A DNA stretch of 64,000 nt from an uncultured Clostridia bacterium (GCA_937880805.1 CALGRR010000087.1:39667-103666); one strand, 5' to 3'. Counted from the first letter of the stretch, positions 28,056 through 38,210 are shown. Notes: generated from the letters alone by a model not told the origin. Translations and numbers: made by a program.

Positions 28056-29386
28056 ACATTACCTCCGTTTTTTTCAAAAACAGCTATAAAAAATCCGTCG
28101 GTTGAATTGATATGAGGCATAAGCGTTATAAACTTTTCTTCTGTTGAAAAACGGGGAATATCCGGCAGAACTTCAACAGCCGTAAATTCAGGATGTTCAG
28201 AAAGAAATCTGTTGCAAACATCTGAATTCTCTGCGGGATTGAGCGTGCAGGTTGAGTAAACAAGACGACCGCCCTGCTTTAAATATCTTGTTGCATTGCA
28301 AAGAATACGATACTGCAATTCGGGCAAATTGTCAATATCACTGCGGTTTTTAAAGCGTATCTCAGGCTTGCGGCGAATAATGCCGAGACCCGAGCACGGA
28401 ACATCGCAAAGCACTCTGTCGGCTAAACCGTAATTCTCATTAAAAATCGATGCATCGGATAAATATGAAAATACATTTGAAAGACCGAGTCTTGTTGCAC
28501 CGTTTTTAATAAGCTCTACTCTTGATTGATAAATCTCAAATGCTCTTACAACGCCCGTATTATTCATTCTTTCCGCAACGGTAAAGGCTTTACCGCCCGG
28601 AGCTGAACAAAGGTCAAATACCGTTTCACCCTCCTGAGGGTCAAGAGCCGCACAGCAAAGCTGAGAGGCAAGGTCTTGTGCGTGGAAATAGCCTTGCTTA
28701 TATGCCTCAAGCTCATCAACAGAGCCGGTATTGCTTATTATCAACGCATCGGAAGCAATATCTGTTTTTTCGGATATAACCCCCTCCTCGGCAAGCTTCC
28801 ATATTAATTCATCGGGTGTTATTTTTGTTGTGTTAACTCTGATAACAACGGGCGGAGCTTCAAGTGCTTTTTCCGCAAGAGCAACCGCATTATCATAACC
28901 GTATGACTCAATCCAAAGAGAAATAAGCCATTCGGGACAAGAATACTTGATTGCCAGATAATCAGGATTGGTTTCACTTGTATCGGGAAGTCTGATACCG
29001 TTATCAGCAACTCTTCGAAGCACTGCATTGACAAGCGATGCCGCAAAAGATGATTTGTTGACCTTTGCAAGATTAACGCTTTCATTAACAGCCGCCCTCG
29101 ACGGAACCTTATCCATAAACAAAAGCTGGTATGTACCCATTCTGAGAATGGTGTGAAGCTCAGGCTTAAGCTTTTTTACGGGCTGATTAAGATACAGACC
29201 GAGGTTATAATCAATTAGAATCAATCTGTCCAATGTTCCGTAAACAAGATTGCAGACAAACGCCCTGTCTCTCTCATCAAGGTCGGAGTTTTCCTTTAAA
29301 AGGCTGTCAACTATTAAATTTGAATATGCACCGTCACGGTGAATTTTAATCAATGCTTCAAACGCAACCTGTCTGGCACTTTTCAT
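28052..29386 (-). CDS. rsmB: 16S rRNA (cytosine967-C5)-methyltransferase RsmB
   Basis: 444-residue NOL1/NOP2/Sun enzyme. A NusB-like N-terminal domain (ARQVAFEALIKIHRDGAYSN) is followed by the SAM-dependent catalytic domain with VFDLCSAPGGKAFTVAERM, the DVPCSGLGIIRRKPEIR motif IV cysteine and the catalytic YSTCTLNPAEN motif VI cysteine. Located in the def-fmt-rsmB-rlmN translation cluster. Confidence 0.96.
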   Translation of the reverse strand: MKSARQVAFEALIKIHRDGAYSNLIVDSLLKENSDLDERDRAFVCNLVYGTLDRLILIDYNLGLYLNQPVKKLKPELHTILRMGTYQLLFMDKVPSRAAVNESVNLAKVNKSSFAASLVNAVLRRVADNGIRLPDTSETNPDYLAIKYSCPEWLISLWIESYGYDNAVALAEKALEAPPVVIRVNTTKITPDELIWKLAEEGVISEKTDIASDALIISNTGSVDELEAYKQGYFHAQDLASQLCCAALDPQEGETVFDLCSAPGGKAFTVAERMNNTGVVRAFEIYQSRVELIKNGATRLGLSNVFSYLSDASIFNENYGLADRVLCDVPCSGLGIIRRKPEIRFKNRSDIDNLPELQYRILCNATRYLKQGGRLVYSTCTLNPAENSDVCNRFLSEHPEFTAVEVLPDIPRFSTEEKFITLMPHINSTDGFFIAVFEKNGGNV

Positions 29387-29406
29387 TTTTATGCGTCCTT
29401 TCGGAA

Positions 29407-30099
29407 TTAGTTTCTTCTTCTGTTAAAACGAAGTATAAGTCTTAATAAGTTTGCAAGCGAAACAAGCATTGCCGCAACATAAGTCATTGCCGCTGCGATA
29501 AGAACCTTCTTTGCTCCGCTGTTCTCATCATCATAAAGCAGATTTGTTTCATCAATAACCTTCAACGCTCTTCTGCTTGCGTTGAATTCAACGGGAAGCG
29601 TTACAAGCTGAAAAACCGTTATTGCTGCATATAAAAGCAAACCTATTGAAATCAACGGTTCAAAACCGAGGATATATCCGAATAACGCAAGAGGAACACC
29701 GAGTGTTGAGCCGATATTACAAAGAGGAATCAAAGAATTTCTGACTTTTATGGGAACATAATTTTGTGCGTGCTGTGCTGCGTGACCCGCTTCGTGGCAG
29801 GCGATACCGATAGCCGCAATTGAATTTGAAGAATAAACTCCGTCTGAAAGTCTTATAACTTTTGATTTAGGGTCATAGTGATCCGATAAAGTACCTGCAA
29901 CCCTTTCAATACGAACATCGGTTATTCCGTAATGAGTCAAAACCGCCTGAGCAGCATATGCACCGGTTATATTTTTAGCATTTTGAACACCCGAATATTT
30001 TTTGTAGGTTGACTTAACTTTGAACTGAGCCCACACAGAAATGAGCATTGCGGGAATAACCAGAATTATATAATAGTAATCAATAAAAAAGCCGTACAA
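29407..30099 (-). CDS. YugP-type zinc metallopeptidase
   Basis: 230-residue membrane protein with HEAGH in IGIACHEAGHAAQHAQNY, the HExxH zinc motif of the YugP (DUF2268-like M48-related) family, an N-terminal membrane helix and further hydrophobic segments around 130-165 and near the C terminus. Role unknown; probably membrane protein quality control. Start is TTG at 30099 with AAAGAGGTG 9 nt upstream. Its place between fmt and rsmB differs from Bacillus, where these two genes are adjacent. Confidence 0.9.
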   Translation of the reverse strand: MYGFFIDYYYIILVIPAMLISVWAQFKVKSTYKKYSGVQNAKNITGAYAAQAVLTHYGITDVRIERVAGTLSDHYDPKSKVIRLSDGVYSSNSIAAIGIACHEAGHAAQHAQNYVPIKVRNSLIPLCNIGSTLGVPLALFGYILGFEPLISIGLLLYAAITVFQLVTLPVEFNASRRALKVIDETNLLYDDENSGAKKVLIAAAMTYVAAMLVSLANLLRLILRFNRRRN

Positions 30100-30119
30100 T
30101 TTATATCACACCTCTTTAC

Positions 30120-31046
30120 TTATTCAAAACAAGCTCCGACCTCAACTGCATTGCCGCGTAAATAATCGGAAGCTGCCATTGCTTTTTTGCCTTCAGCCTG
30201 AAGCTCAATAATCTCAATGCATTTACCGTCTCCGCAGGAAACAATCAGTTTTTTATCTGCCTTGATTATTTCTCCGGGCTTTCCGCCTTTTTCATCAGTT
30301 AAAATGCTTTTATGGATTTTAACGGTTTTACCGCAAAGCTTTGCATTAGCTGAAGGCCAAGGAGAAAGTCCTCTTATCTTATTATGAATCTCTTTTGCAC
30401 TCAAATTCCAGTTAATTGGTGACAGTTCTTTTGAAAGCATAGGAGCATAAGTATATTCATTATGGTTTTGCTTTTCAGAAGAAAGTGTTCCGTCAAGAAG
30501 GCTGTTAATTGTTTTTTCGAGTATCTCTGCACCGAGAACAGAAAGCTTATCGTGAAGGTCACCTGCAGTTTCGTTTTCAGAAATTTCAAGCTCACCCTTT
30601 ATAAGCATATCACCCGTATCAAGACCTTCATCCATCTGCATTGCCGTAACACCCGTTTTTTCAAAACCGTTTATTATTGACCACTGAATCGGTGCGGCAC
30701 CTCTGAGCTTCGGAAGAAGAGAAGCGTGAATATTGATACAGCCGTGCTTCGGATATTCAAGAATTTCTTTCGGAAGAATCTTTCCGTAGGCAACAACAAT
30801 AATAAGCTCAGGATTTGCTTCCTTAACCATTTCATAAGCTGTTCCGTCACGCATTTTAACGGGCTGATAAACCTTGATTGAGTTGGCAAGTGCAAGCTCC
30901 TTTACGGGAGGCGGCGTCAGAATCATTTTTCTGCCCTGCGGTTTATCGGGCTGGGTGAATACTCCCGTTACCTCGTGACCGCAGTCAATGAGTTTTTGAA
31001 GACACGGAACAGCAAACTCGGGCGTGCCCATAAAAACTATTCTCAT
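30120..31046 (-). CDS. fmt: Methionyl-tRNA formyltransferase
   Basis: 308-residue enzyme that formylates initiator Met-tRNA with 10-formyl-THF. Starts MRIVFMGTPEFAVPCLQKLI; catalytic loop INIHASLLPKLRGAAPIQWSI with the essential His and the Asp in MDEGLDTGDML. C-terminal OB-like domain to residue 308. Overlaps def by 4 nt. It uses the product of fhs in this window. Confidence 0.97.
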   Translation of the reverse strand: MRIVFMGTPEFAVPCLQKLIDCGHEVTGVFTQPDKPQGRKMILTPPPVKELALANSIKVYQPVKMRDGTAYEMVKEANPELIIVVAYGKILPKEILEYPKHGCINIHASLLPKLRGAAPIQWSIINGFEKTGVTAMQMDEGLDTGDMLIKGELEISENETAGDLHDKLSVLGAEILEKTINSLLDGTLSSEKQNHNEYTYAPMLSKELSPINWNLSAKEIHNKIRGLSPWPSANAKLCGKTVKIHKSILTDEKGGKPGEIIKADKKLIVSCGDGKCIEIIELQAEGKKAMAASDYLRGNAVEVGACFE

Positions 31047-31498
31047 ACATTCGTCTCCTTTTTAATCACTCTCTGAGTGAAAACAATGCCTTCAAGATGA
31101 TCTGTTTCGTGACAGAAGCAACGCGCTTTAAGACCCTCGCCTTTATGAATAAACCATTTACCGTTTCTGTCCTGTGCTTTTATTTTTACAACGGCAGGTC
31201 TGTGTGTAACACCCGTTTCGCCCGGAAGAGAAAGACAGCCCTCTTCTTCAAACTGATCTCCTTCAGTAGATATAATTTCGGGGTTTACAAGCTCAAGATA
31301 ACCGTCGCCGCAGTCAACAACAATAACTCTTCTGAGAATACCAACCTGAACTGCAGCAAGGCCGACGCCGTTTGCCTGATACATAGTTTCTTTCATATCA
31401 TCAAGAAGCTGCCAGAGTCTGTTATCAAAATTCTCTACGGGTCTTGATTTCTTTGAAAGAATAGGATCTCCTATTTTAACAATATTTCTGATAGCCAT
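31043..31498 (-). CDS. def: Peptide deformylase
   Basis: 151-residue metalloenzyme removing the N-formyl group from nascent proteins. The three family motifs are seen: GVGLAAVQVG, EEGCLSLPG with the Cys ligand, and the zinc/iron motif HETDHLEG (HExxH). Normal length for a Firmicute type-1 or short type enzyme. Lies between priA and fmt. Confidence 0.97.
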   Translation of the reverse strand: MAIRNIVKIGDPILSKKSRPVENFDNRLWQLLDDMKETMYQANGVGLAAVQVGILRRVIVVDCGDGYLELVNPEIISTEGDQFEEEGCLSLPGETGVTHRPAVVKIKAQDRNGKWFIHKGEGLKARCFCHETDHLEGIVFTQRVIKKETNV

Positions 31499-31525
31499 TT
31501 TTAACTACACCTTCATTAATATATT

Positions 31526-33967
31526 TTATACCGTGCTGTCGGGATTAATATCGGCATAAGCCGTTACTTTTGAAAACCTTGAATCTTTACCGAGCACGGT
31601 AAGTATTTCCGAAATCATTTTTCTGAATTTTACCGAATTTCTGCATTTAATAATCAGTCTGTATCTGAATTTATTATTTATTTTTGATATTCTCGCGGGC
31701 ATCGGCCCGAGAGCTATGATTTTTTCTTCTTTATATTCTTTATCGGTAAAATCCTTCAATAAATTCAACGCTTCTTTTGAAGCGAATTTTACTATCGTTT
31801 CATCATCACCGACAAAACCGATTACGCATAAATCACAATACGGAGGATAAACCAACGCTTTTCTTAAGCGGATTTCCGTATTAAAGAATTCATCATAATC
31901 CTGCTTTGCGGCAAGTCTGATAATCTCATTTTCGGGCGTGAGAGTTTGTATGATTGCTTTTCCCGCAAGCTCGCCTCTGCCTGATCTGCCAACAACCTGC
32001 GTCAGCAGAGAAAATGTTTTTTCAAGACTTCTGAAATCATCATTATATAATTGCTGGTCAACCGAAACAACGCCAACAAGCGTTACATTCGGAAAGTTCA
32101 AGCCCTTCGCAACCATCTGGGTGCCTATCATAATGTCATATTCACCATTTGAAAAGCTTTCGAGCAGCCTTTCGTGTGAATTCTTTCCCGATGTTGAGTC
32201 GGTATCCATTCTCATTATTCTTGCATCAGGCAAAAGTGATGCAAGCTCCTGCTCGATTTTCTGAGTTCCGAAGCCCGAAAAACGAACTGAATTCTCGTTA
32301 CATTCGGGGCATAAATCGGAAAACGGAACAGAGTGACCGCAATAATGGCACATCAATCTGTTATTTGCAGAATGATAGGTCATTGAAATGCTGCAATAAG
32401 GGCAGGTTACAACAGAACCGCAGGAATTGCACGCCGCAAAAGTATGAAAGCCTCTGCGGTTAATAAGTAAAATAGATTGCTTGTTTTTTGATAAATTATC
32501 TGAAAGATAATCAAATAAGGTTTTGCTTATTGATTTGCTGCCGGGTGCCTTTTCTTCCGTTCGCATATCAACAGTTATAACCTCAGGCAGTTCGGCTTTA
32601 CCGAACCTTTTGCTGAGAGTGAAAAGATGATATTTACCGTTAAGTGCAGATGCATAACTTTCAACCGAAGGAGTTGCGGATGCAAGCAAAAGCGAGCAGT
32701 TATTCTGAACAGCCCTGAATTTTGCAACATCTATCGCATTGTATCTCGGGGTCTGCTCGGATTTATAAGTGTGCTCCTGCTCCTCATCAATAATAATAAG
32801 ACCAAGATTGCTGAAAGGTGCAAAAACCGCACTTCGGGTTCCGATAACGATTTTAGCCTGTCCGCTTTTGACCTTTTTCCATTCATTCAGCCGTTCACGA
32901 ACAGAAAGTGCACTGTGAAAAACCGCAACAAGAGAACCGTATCTTTTGCAAAAGAGAGAAAGAGTTTGCGGAGTTAACCCGATTTCGGGCACCATAACGA
33001 TAACGTCTTTACCCGAATCAATCACCGAGTCGATTACACTCATATAAACCGATGTTTTTCCGCTTCCGGTCACACCGTATAAAAGAGAAACCGAAGGTTC
33101 TCCGCTGCCGGCAAGCTCTTTTAATCCCAAAAACGCTTTTTGCTGCTCCTGAGTAAGTTTAATCTCTTCTTTTTCAGCAACAATATCTTGCATATCAGGT
33201 AAAGAAATGACCTGCTGATCATAAAATTCAACGGCACCGTTTTTGGCAAGAGTATTAATCACAGCGGGGGTAAGACCGGTGAAATAACAGATTTCTTTAA
33301 CACTTGCTTCACCGACATCGCAAAGAACATCAATAACTTCTTTTTGTTTTTTTGTAAACTTAACTCCGTTATAATCGGGCAAAAGTCGAACCATTCTGAC
33401 GGTGGGGTCACCAACATTTCTGACTGCATCAACATTTGCAATCAAAGCATCTTTTTTTGCAAGCTTTTCAAGTAAATTTGTGTTTGTTTTTCTTCCGAGA
33501 GCCCTGAAAATATTATCTGCTTTAACAAAGATTCCACGCTGGTAAAGATAATCGTAAATCTCTTTTTCTTCCTCGTTAAATCTGCTGATAATTGAAGAAT
33601 CGAGCTCACGGTTTGCCGCATAGGAAGCAATCATCCGATGATTCATACCTGTTGGAAGCATAGCTTTTGCAGCTTCATAGAGCGTGCAGAAGGTTCTGTC
33701 TTTAATCCATCCGGCAAGTCTTATCATTTCGTCGCTCAGCAACGGCTCCTCATCAATAACTTCGGTTATTTTTTTCAGTCTTTTATTCTCACTTTTTTCG
33801 GCTGTTGCAAAAATAAAACCGATGCATTTTTTGTTTCCGTTTCCGAAAGGCACGGTTACGCGGCAACCGATTTTTGCTTCCTTTTCAAGAGATTCGGGGA
33901 TAAGATAATCAAATTCTTTATCAAAAGTATAAACAGCCGCTTCAACGGCAACCTTTGCAATTTTCAT
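31526..33967 (-). CDS. priA: Primosomal replication restart helicase PriA
   Basis: 813-residue helicase that reloads DnaB at stalled forks. N-terminal 3'-DNA-binding domain (AAVYTFDKEFDYLIPE), Walker A LYGVTGSGKTSVYM, Walker B IIIDEEQEHTYKS (DEEQ rather than DEEH), and eight zinc cysteines in CNSCGSVVTCPYC and CHYCGHSVPFSDLCPEC. C-terminal motifs GTQMVAKGLNFPNV and QVVGRSGR complete the motor. In Bacillus coaBC stands between rpoZ and priA; it is absent here. Confidence 0.96.
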   Translation of the reverse strand: MKIAKVAVEAAVYTFDKEFDYLIPESLEKEAKIGCRVTVPFGNGNKKCIGFIFATAEKSENKRLKKITEVIDEEPLLSDEMIRLAGWIKDRTFCTLYEAAKAMLPTGMNHRMIASYAANRELDSSIISRFNEEEKEIYDYLYQRGIFVKADNIFRALGRKTNTNLLEKLAKKDALIANVDAVRNVGDPTVRMVRLLPDYNGVKFTKKQKEVIDVLCDVGEASVKEICYFTGLTPAVINTLAKNGAVEFYDQQVISLPDMQDIVAEKEEIKLTQEQQKAFLGLKELAGSGEPSVSLLYGVTGSGKTSVYMSVIDSVIDSGKDVIVMVPEIGLTPQTLSLFCKRYGSLVAVFHSALSVRERLNEWKKVKSGQAKIVIGTRSAVFAPFSNLGLIIIDEEQEHTYKSEQTPRYNAIDVAKFRAVQNNCSLLLASATPSVESYASALNGKYHLFTLSKRFGKAELPEVITVDMRTEEKAPGSKSISKTLFDYLSDNLSKNKQSILLINRRGFHTFAACNSCGSVVTCPYCSISMTYHSANNRLMCHYCGHSVPFSDLCPECNENSVRFSGFGTQKIEQELASLLPDARIMRMDTDSTSGKNSHERLLESFSNGEYDIMIGTQMVAKGLNFPNVTLVGVVSVDQQLYNDDFRSLEKTFSLLTQVVGRSGRGELAGKAIIQTLTPENEIIRLAAKQDYDEFFNTEIRLRKALVYPPYCDLCVIGFVGDDETIVKFASKEALNLLKDFTDKEYKEEKIIALGPMPARISKINNKFRYRLIIKCRNSVKFRKMISEILTVLGKDSRFSKVTAYADINPDSTV

Positions 33968-34003
33968 TTGACCTCACTCCCCTGCGATAATATAAATTTT
34001 AAA

Positions 34004-34213
34004 TCAGATGTTTCTGATTTCTTCGGGCTCAACTATAACATAATCACCGTTAAGAAGCTCTTCGAGAGCAACGCTTACGGGCTTTTCGGTCATAGCGATT
34101 TTATTGGCTTCTGCGTCCTCAGCAATCTCTCTTGCTCTTTTTGCAGTTGCTGTAACAAGAGAATAGCGGCTGAGATGGTTTTTGAGAATGTTTCTTAAAT
34201 CGGGATTAAACAT
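34004..34213 (-). CDS. rpoZ: DNA-directed RNA polymerase omega subunit
   Basis: 69-residue omega subunit. The conserved core is SRYSLVTATAKRAREIAEDA followed by KPVSVALEELLNGDYVI; together these match RpoZ of Clostridia. It overlaps the end of gmk by 8 nt, as usual in Firmicutes. Confidence 0.93.
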   Translation of the reverse strand: MFNPDLRNILKNHLSRYSLVTATAKRAREIAEDAEANKIAMTEKPVSVALEELLNGDYVIVEPEEIRNI

Positions 34214-34817
34214 AGTTGATTACCTCACTTATAATATTTTTATTTCTTATTGTTTTGCTTTTTTCTGCATTTATAATTGTTCTGATGCCGTCAACAGCAT
34301 TTTCAACGGTATCATTGATAACAATATAATCATATTCTGATGCTCTCTTAATTTCTTCACGGGCAATAACAAGTCTGTGCTGAATAACCTCTTCATCTTC
34401 ACTGTTTCTGCCTCTGAGTCTTTCTTCAAGAGCCTTCATTGAGGGGGGCATAAGGAAAATACTGATAACATCGGGATAAAGCTTTCTGATTTTTTCCGCA
34501 CCCTGAACCTCAATTTTAAGAATTACGGATCTGCCCGAGGAAAGCATTTCATCAACGGGATCCTTCGGAGTGCCGTAAAAATTATTTGCATATTCAGCGT
34601 ATTCGAGCATTTTATTTTCTGAAATTTTCTTTTCAAAATATTCTCTGCTCACAAAATAATAATGGAATCCGTCAATTTCGCCTGCTCTTTTTTCTCTTGT
34701 GGTCATCGAAATTGATATTTTAACATCATCCATAACCTTCACAAGCTCATTAAGAACGGTATCCTTACCCGAACCCGAAGGACCTGAAAGAATAATCAAA
34801 ACGCCTTTATCGTTCAT
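34206..34817 (-). CDS. gmk: Guanylate kinase
   Basis: 203-residue kinase converting GMP to GDP. P-loop [20 protein letters not shown]-binding [19 protein letters not shown] and [14 protein letters not shown]. Ordinary length. Its start overlaps remA by 4 nt. Confidence 0.97.
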   Translation of the reverse strand: MNDKGVLIILSGPSGSGKDTVLNELVKVMDDVKISISMTTREKRAGEIDGFHYYFVSREYFEKKISENKMLEYAEYANNFYGTPKDPVDEMLSSGRSVILKIEVQGAEKIRKLYPDVISIFLMPPSMKALEERLRGRNSEDEEVIQHRLVIAREEIKRASEYDYIVINDTVENAVDGIRTIINAEKSKTIRNKNIISEVINYV

Positions 34818-35083
34818 TCTTCATCCTCCTCTTCATCAAGCTCGTCCATAATATCGTTAAGTCTGTTTGCAACGGTTTCGCTCTGAAGATATGTTAAAAT
34901 AACGTGGTCGCTGTCGGTAATAATAACAGCTCTGGTGCGTCTGCCGTGGGTTGCATCAATAAGCGTGCCCTTTTCCTTGCATTCCTGAATTATTCTTTTA
35001 ATGGGTGCTGATTCGGGGCTCACAATGGCAACAAGACGGCTTGCATTAACCATATTACCGAAGCCGATATTTATTAATTTCAT
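34814..35083 (-). CDS. remA: Extracellular matrix regulator RemA
   Basis: 89-residue DUF370 protein. Starts [20 protein letters not shown], with [20 protein letters not shown] and [17 protein letters not shown], the conserved DNA-binding surface of RemA. In Bacillus RemA activates biofilm matrix and osmoprotection genes. The acidic tail ([10 protein letters not shown]) is a little longer than usual. Lies between yicC and gmk as in Bacillus. Confidence 0.95.
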   Translation of the reverse strand: MKLINIGFGNMVNASRLVAIVSPESAPIKRIIQECKEKGTLIDATHGRRTRAVIITDSDHVILTYLQSETVANRLNDIMDELDEEEDEE

Positions 35084-35097
35084 TTTTCAGTCCTCCG

Positions 35098-35976
35098 TTA
35101 TTCAATATTCTGAATCTGTTCACGGATTTTTTCGATTTCTGCTTTGATTGAAACTACCTTGCGTGCAATTTCAACATCCTGAGCTTTTGAACCGATAGTG
35201 TTTGCTTCACGGTTAAGCTCCTGAACAAGGAAATCCATTTTCTTTCCTACCGCTTCGCTTGAATCAAGGAAGGAAGTAAGCTGAGAGATATGGCTGCGAA
35301 GTCTGACTGTTTCTTCCGCAACAGCAACCTTATCGGCAAATATTGCCGCTTCGGTCAGTATTCTCTGTTCATCAATATGTGTATCTTCAAGCAATTCACG
35401 AAGCCTTGCAAGAAGCTTTTCGTTATATTCTTTAACGGTTTCGGGAGAACGCTCTTCAACAAATTCAACGCATTCAATAATTGTTGCAAGCCTTGAAAGA
35501 ACATCAGCTTTAAGTCTTTCGCCTTCACGCTCTCTCATTGAAATAAAGCCGTCAAGAGCTTCCTTTGCAACAACGCTTACCGCAGCCCAGATTTTATCTT
35601 CATCGGCAGCTTGCTTTCTTATGCTGAAAACATCGGATACTCTTGCAATATCAGAAACTTTGATATTATTTTCAAGCCCGTAGGTTTCAGATAATTCTTT
35701 ATAAGCATCAAGATAACCTTTGACAAGAGGATGATTAACACTGATTATTGTGTCGGGCTCTTCAACAGTTTCAATGGAAACATAGCATTCCATCTTTCCT
35801 CTTGTGAGCTTTCCCATAAAAAAGCTTTTCAGCTTTTCATCAAGAAATCCGTAGCTTCTCGGAAGCTTTGAAGAAAACTCAAAATATCTGTGGTTAACGC
35901 TTTTTATTTCAACAGTTATATTCATACCGTCTACAAGCTGAATGGCTCTGCCGTAGCCGGTCATACTTTTAATCAT
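35098..35976 (-). CDS. YicC family endoribonuclease
   Basis: 292-residue protein of the YicC/YloC family, recognised by the start MIKSMTGYGRA, EIKSVNHRYFEFSSKLPR and the C-terminal DFLVQELNREANTIGSKA. E. coli YicC is an endoribonuclease that acts on small RNAs. Full length. First gene of the yicC-remA-gmk-rpoZ group. Confidence 0.95.
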   Translation of the reverse strand: MIKSMTGYGRAIQLVDGMNITVEIKSVNHRYFEFSSKLPRSYGFLDEKLKSFFMGKLTRGKMECYVSIETVEEPDTIISVNHPLVKGYLDAYKELSETYGLENNIKVSDIARVSDVFSIRKQAADEDKIWAAVSVVAKEALDGFISMREREGERLKADVLSRLATIIECVEFVEERSPETVKEYNEKLLARLRELLEDTHIDEQRILTEAAIFADKVAVAEETVRLRSHISQLTSFLDSSEAVGKKMDFLVQELNREANTIGSKAQDVEIARKVVSIKAEIEKIREQIQNIE

Positions 35977-36004
35977 TATTTAAACATCTCCGTTATTTGT
36001 TAAT

Positions 36005-36319
36005 TTAATTGCCGCACGAGCAGCAGCTACCCGTTAAAGCTTCGGGAATTTCAGCAGACAAGATTTCTCCGCCTTTAAATCCGAGCTTTCTGAAAACGTT
36101 TTCATAAATGCCCTTATTAACCTCAGCTATATATGCTCCTCGGTTTGCCCCGAAATTAAGCACAGAGCGAATCAGACCTTCTGCAATAATATCATCCGAT
36201 GCATTCAGGGTTTTTATTGTCATTTGGAATCCACTTAAAGCAAATGTAGCTGTTCCGATTTCTTTATCCGCTTCAAAAGCCTTCATTGTATCGGTTTCAA
36301 AAGGAATAAATCTTATCAT
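36005..36319 (-). CDS. Small conserved protein, GNAT-like
   Basis: 104-residue protein. The middle part, ASDDIIAEGLIRSVLNFGANRGAYIAEVNK followed by YENVFRKLGFKGGE (shown here in pieces), looks like the C-terminal half of a GNAT acetyltransferase fold, but the N-terminal strands are short. It ends TGSCCSCGN, a cysteine cluster that may bind metal. Function unknown. Overlaps rluB by 4 nt, so translation is coupled to it. Confidence 0.6.
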   Translation of the reverse strand: MIRFIPFETDTMKAFEADKEIGTATFALSGFQMTIKTLNASDDIIAEGLIRSVLNFGANRGAYIAEVNKGIYENVFRKLGFKGGEILSAEIPEALTGSCCSCGN

Positions 36320-37065
36320 TTTGCTCCTCCGTTTCTTTTGATTCCGGCTGCTGAAAACAGAGAATCAACCTCTTGCGGAGTAAGGTCACGCCATTCACCC
36401 GTCTGAAGCATACCGAGCTTAATGGGTCCCACAGAAACTCTGCGGAGTCTTGCAACTTCAAGGTCAACCGCTTCGCACATACGGCGAATCTGGCGGTTTC
36501 TGCCCTCGTGAAGAACAATTTCAAGAACTGCTCTGCCCTCTTCTTTCTGTAAAACAGATACTTCACACGGTGCGGTCATTCTGCCATCAAGCATAATTCC
36601 CGTTGAAAGAATGTCAACTTTTTCAGCAGTAATTTCCGGTCTTACAGTAACACGGTATGTTTTGGCAACGTGTTTTGAAGGATGCATCATTGCATTGGCA
36701 AACTCACCGTCATTGGTAAGAATAAGTGCTCCTTCGGAAACTCGGTCAAGTCTGCCGACGGGATAAATTCTTTCTCTAACATCTCTGACAAGCTCAAGAA
36801 CACATTTTCTGCCCAAATCGTCATCGGTTGTTGTTACGTATCCTCTGGGTTTATTGAGAAGAATATATCTGAGGTTTGTTTCTTTTCTCACTCTTTTGCC
36901 GCTTACGGTAACCGAATCCTTTTTGGGGTCTACGCTGTCACCGATTTGTGCAATGCTGCCGTTAACCTTTACCTTGCCGCTTCTTATCATCTCTTCTGCT
37001 TTACGCCTTGAAGCAACGCCTGCTTCGGAAAGAAACTTCTGAAGCCTGATTTTATTTTCGGTCAA
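36316..37065 (-). CDS. rluB: Ribosomal large subunit pseudouridine synthase RluB-type
   Basis: About 249 residues. N-terminal S4 RNA-binding domain (IRLQKFLSEAGVASRRKAEE) and pseudouridine synthase core with the catalytic Asp in YPVGRLDRVSEGALILTNDGE, and RNRQIRRMCEAV near the C terminus. The start is most likely TTG at 37065, overlapping the stop of the upstream dac gene (TTGA) with AGAGGTG 9 nt upstream; a GTG at 37077 lies inside that ribosome binding site. RluB acts on 23S rRNA U2605. Confidence 0.93.
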   Translation of the reverse strand: MTENKIRLQKFLSEAGVASRRKAEEMIRSGKVKVNGSIAQIGDSVDPKKDSVTVSGKRVRKETNLRYILLNKPRGYVTTTDDDLGRKCVLELVRDVRERIYPVGRLDRVSEGALILTNDGEFANAMMHPSKHVAKTYRVTVRPEITAEKVDILSTGIMLDGRMTAPCEVSVLQKEEGRAVLEIVLHEGRNRQIRRMCEAVDLEVARLRRVSVGPIKLGMLQTGEWRDLTPQEVDSLFSAAGIKRNGGAK

Positions 37066-38210
37066 TTTATAATCCACCTCTGAATGTTAAACAATTTTGC
37101 AATTTCAGATAAAACTCCCTCATTTTTCTTTTCAGGAGCTTCAACCGCTTCTTTATAATCAACTGAATCTTTCGCCAGTAGCGGAACGGACGCAATCTCT
37201 TTTCCGTTTGAATAATAACTTATTCTGCCTACGGTTTCGCCCTTGATTATCGGAGCGTACTCAAATTTTCTCATTAATATTTTACAAGAGTAGCCCTTGC
37301 CATCCGCAGGATAACTCACAGAATATGCCTGACAAACAGAAACGCAGTTTTGCTTTCCGCCGCAAACCTTCAGCGTAATATCCGATAAATCTGTGTTTAA
37401 TTCAAAGGATTTCATTTGAGAAAATCCGTAATCAAACATAGAAATATGGTCATTCCAATCATCCGGTGCATTAAGCGTTACGGCAACAAGCGTTATTCCG
37501 TTTCGTCTTGCAGCACTCACAAGGCATCTGCCGCTTTTCTTTGTAAAGCCCGTTTTAATTCCGATGCACCCGTCATAGCTCCACAGAAGCTTATTATGAT
37601 TTGTGAGCGTTCTCGGATAAGGCGGGTTTCCGTATGTCAGTTTAGCGGTTTTTCTTGAACAAATTGAAACGAATTCAGGATTTTTCAAGCATTCACACGC
37701 AAGCAAAGCCATATCATATGCGGTTGAATAATGATATTCGCTGTCAAGTCCCGATGCGGTTGCAAAGCTCGTGTTATTCATTCCGATTTTTGCCGCACGG
37801 TTATTCATAAGCTTTGAAAACTCATTTTCGTTGCCCGAAACAATGCAGGCAACAGAATGAGCAGCGTCATTTCCCGATTGAAGAAGCATCCCGTAAATCA
37901 ACTCTTTGAACGAAACGCTGTCACCTGCAAGAAGCCCCATTGATGTTCCTTCAACGGAAACCATTTCTTTTGTAACCGTAAATTCTTTATTCGGAATGCC
38001 CTGCTCAAGTGCTATGAGCGAAGTCATAATCTTTGTTGTGCTTGCCATAGGCATCTTTTTATCGGGATTCTTTGAATAAATAACTTCTCCGTTTTCAAGG
38101 CACATCAGAACAGCACTTTTTGCTGATGTGTCAATCTGAGCATAAACAGGCAAATTAAAGGTTAATAAAAGGATTAAAGCCGTAATTAATGAAGCAGTTT
38201 TCTTTTTCAC
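37062..38210 (-). CDS. D-alanyl-D-alanine carboxypeptidase (DacF/DacB family)
   Basis: 382-residue penicillin-binding protein that trims peptidoglycan pentapeptides. Signal peptide at the N terminus (KKKTASLITALILLLTFNLP). The three active-site motifs are present: SxxK as STTKIM in PMASTTKIMTSL, SGN in LLQSGNDAAHSVA and KTG in GIKTGFTKKSGR. The C-terminal domain ends in an amphipathic tail (LFNIQRWIIN) for membrane binding. Neighbour of sporulation gene gerW and ytfI; Bacillus DacF works in spore cortex synthesis, so a sporulation role is possible. Confidence 0.93.
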   Translation of the reverse strand: MKKKTASLITALILLLTFNLPVYAQIDTSAKSAVLMCLENGEVIYSKNPDKKMPMASTTKIMTSLIALEQGIPNKEFTVTKEMVSVEGTSMGLLAGDSVSFKELIYGMLLQSGNDAAHSVACIVSGNENEFSKLMNNRAAKIGMNNTSFATASGLDSEYHYSTAYDMALLACECLKNPEFVSICSRKTAKLTYGNPPYPRTLTNHNKLLWSYDGCIGIKTGFTKKSGRCLVSAARRNGITLVAVTLNAPDDWNDHISMFDYGFSQMKSFELNTDLSDITLKVCGGKQNCVSVCQAYSVSYPADGKGYSCKILMRKFEYAPIIKGETVGRISYYSNGKEIASVPLLAKDSVDYKEAVEAPEKKNEGVLSEIAKLFNIQRWIIN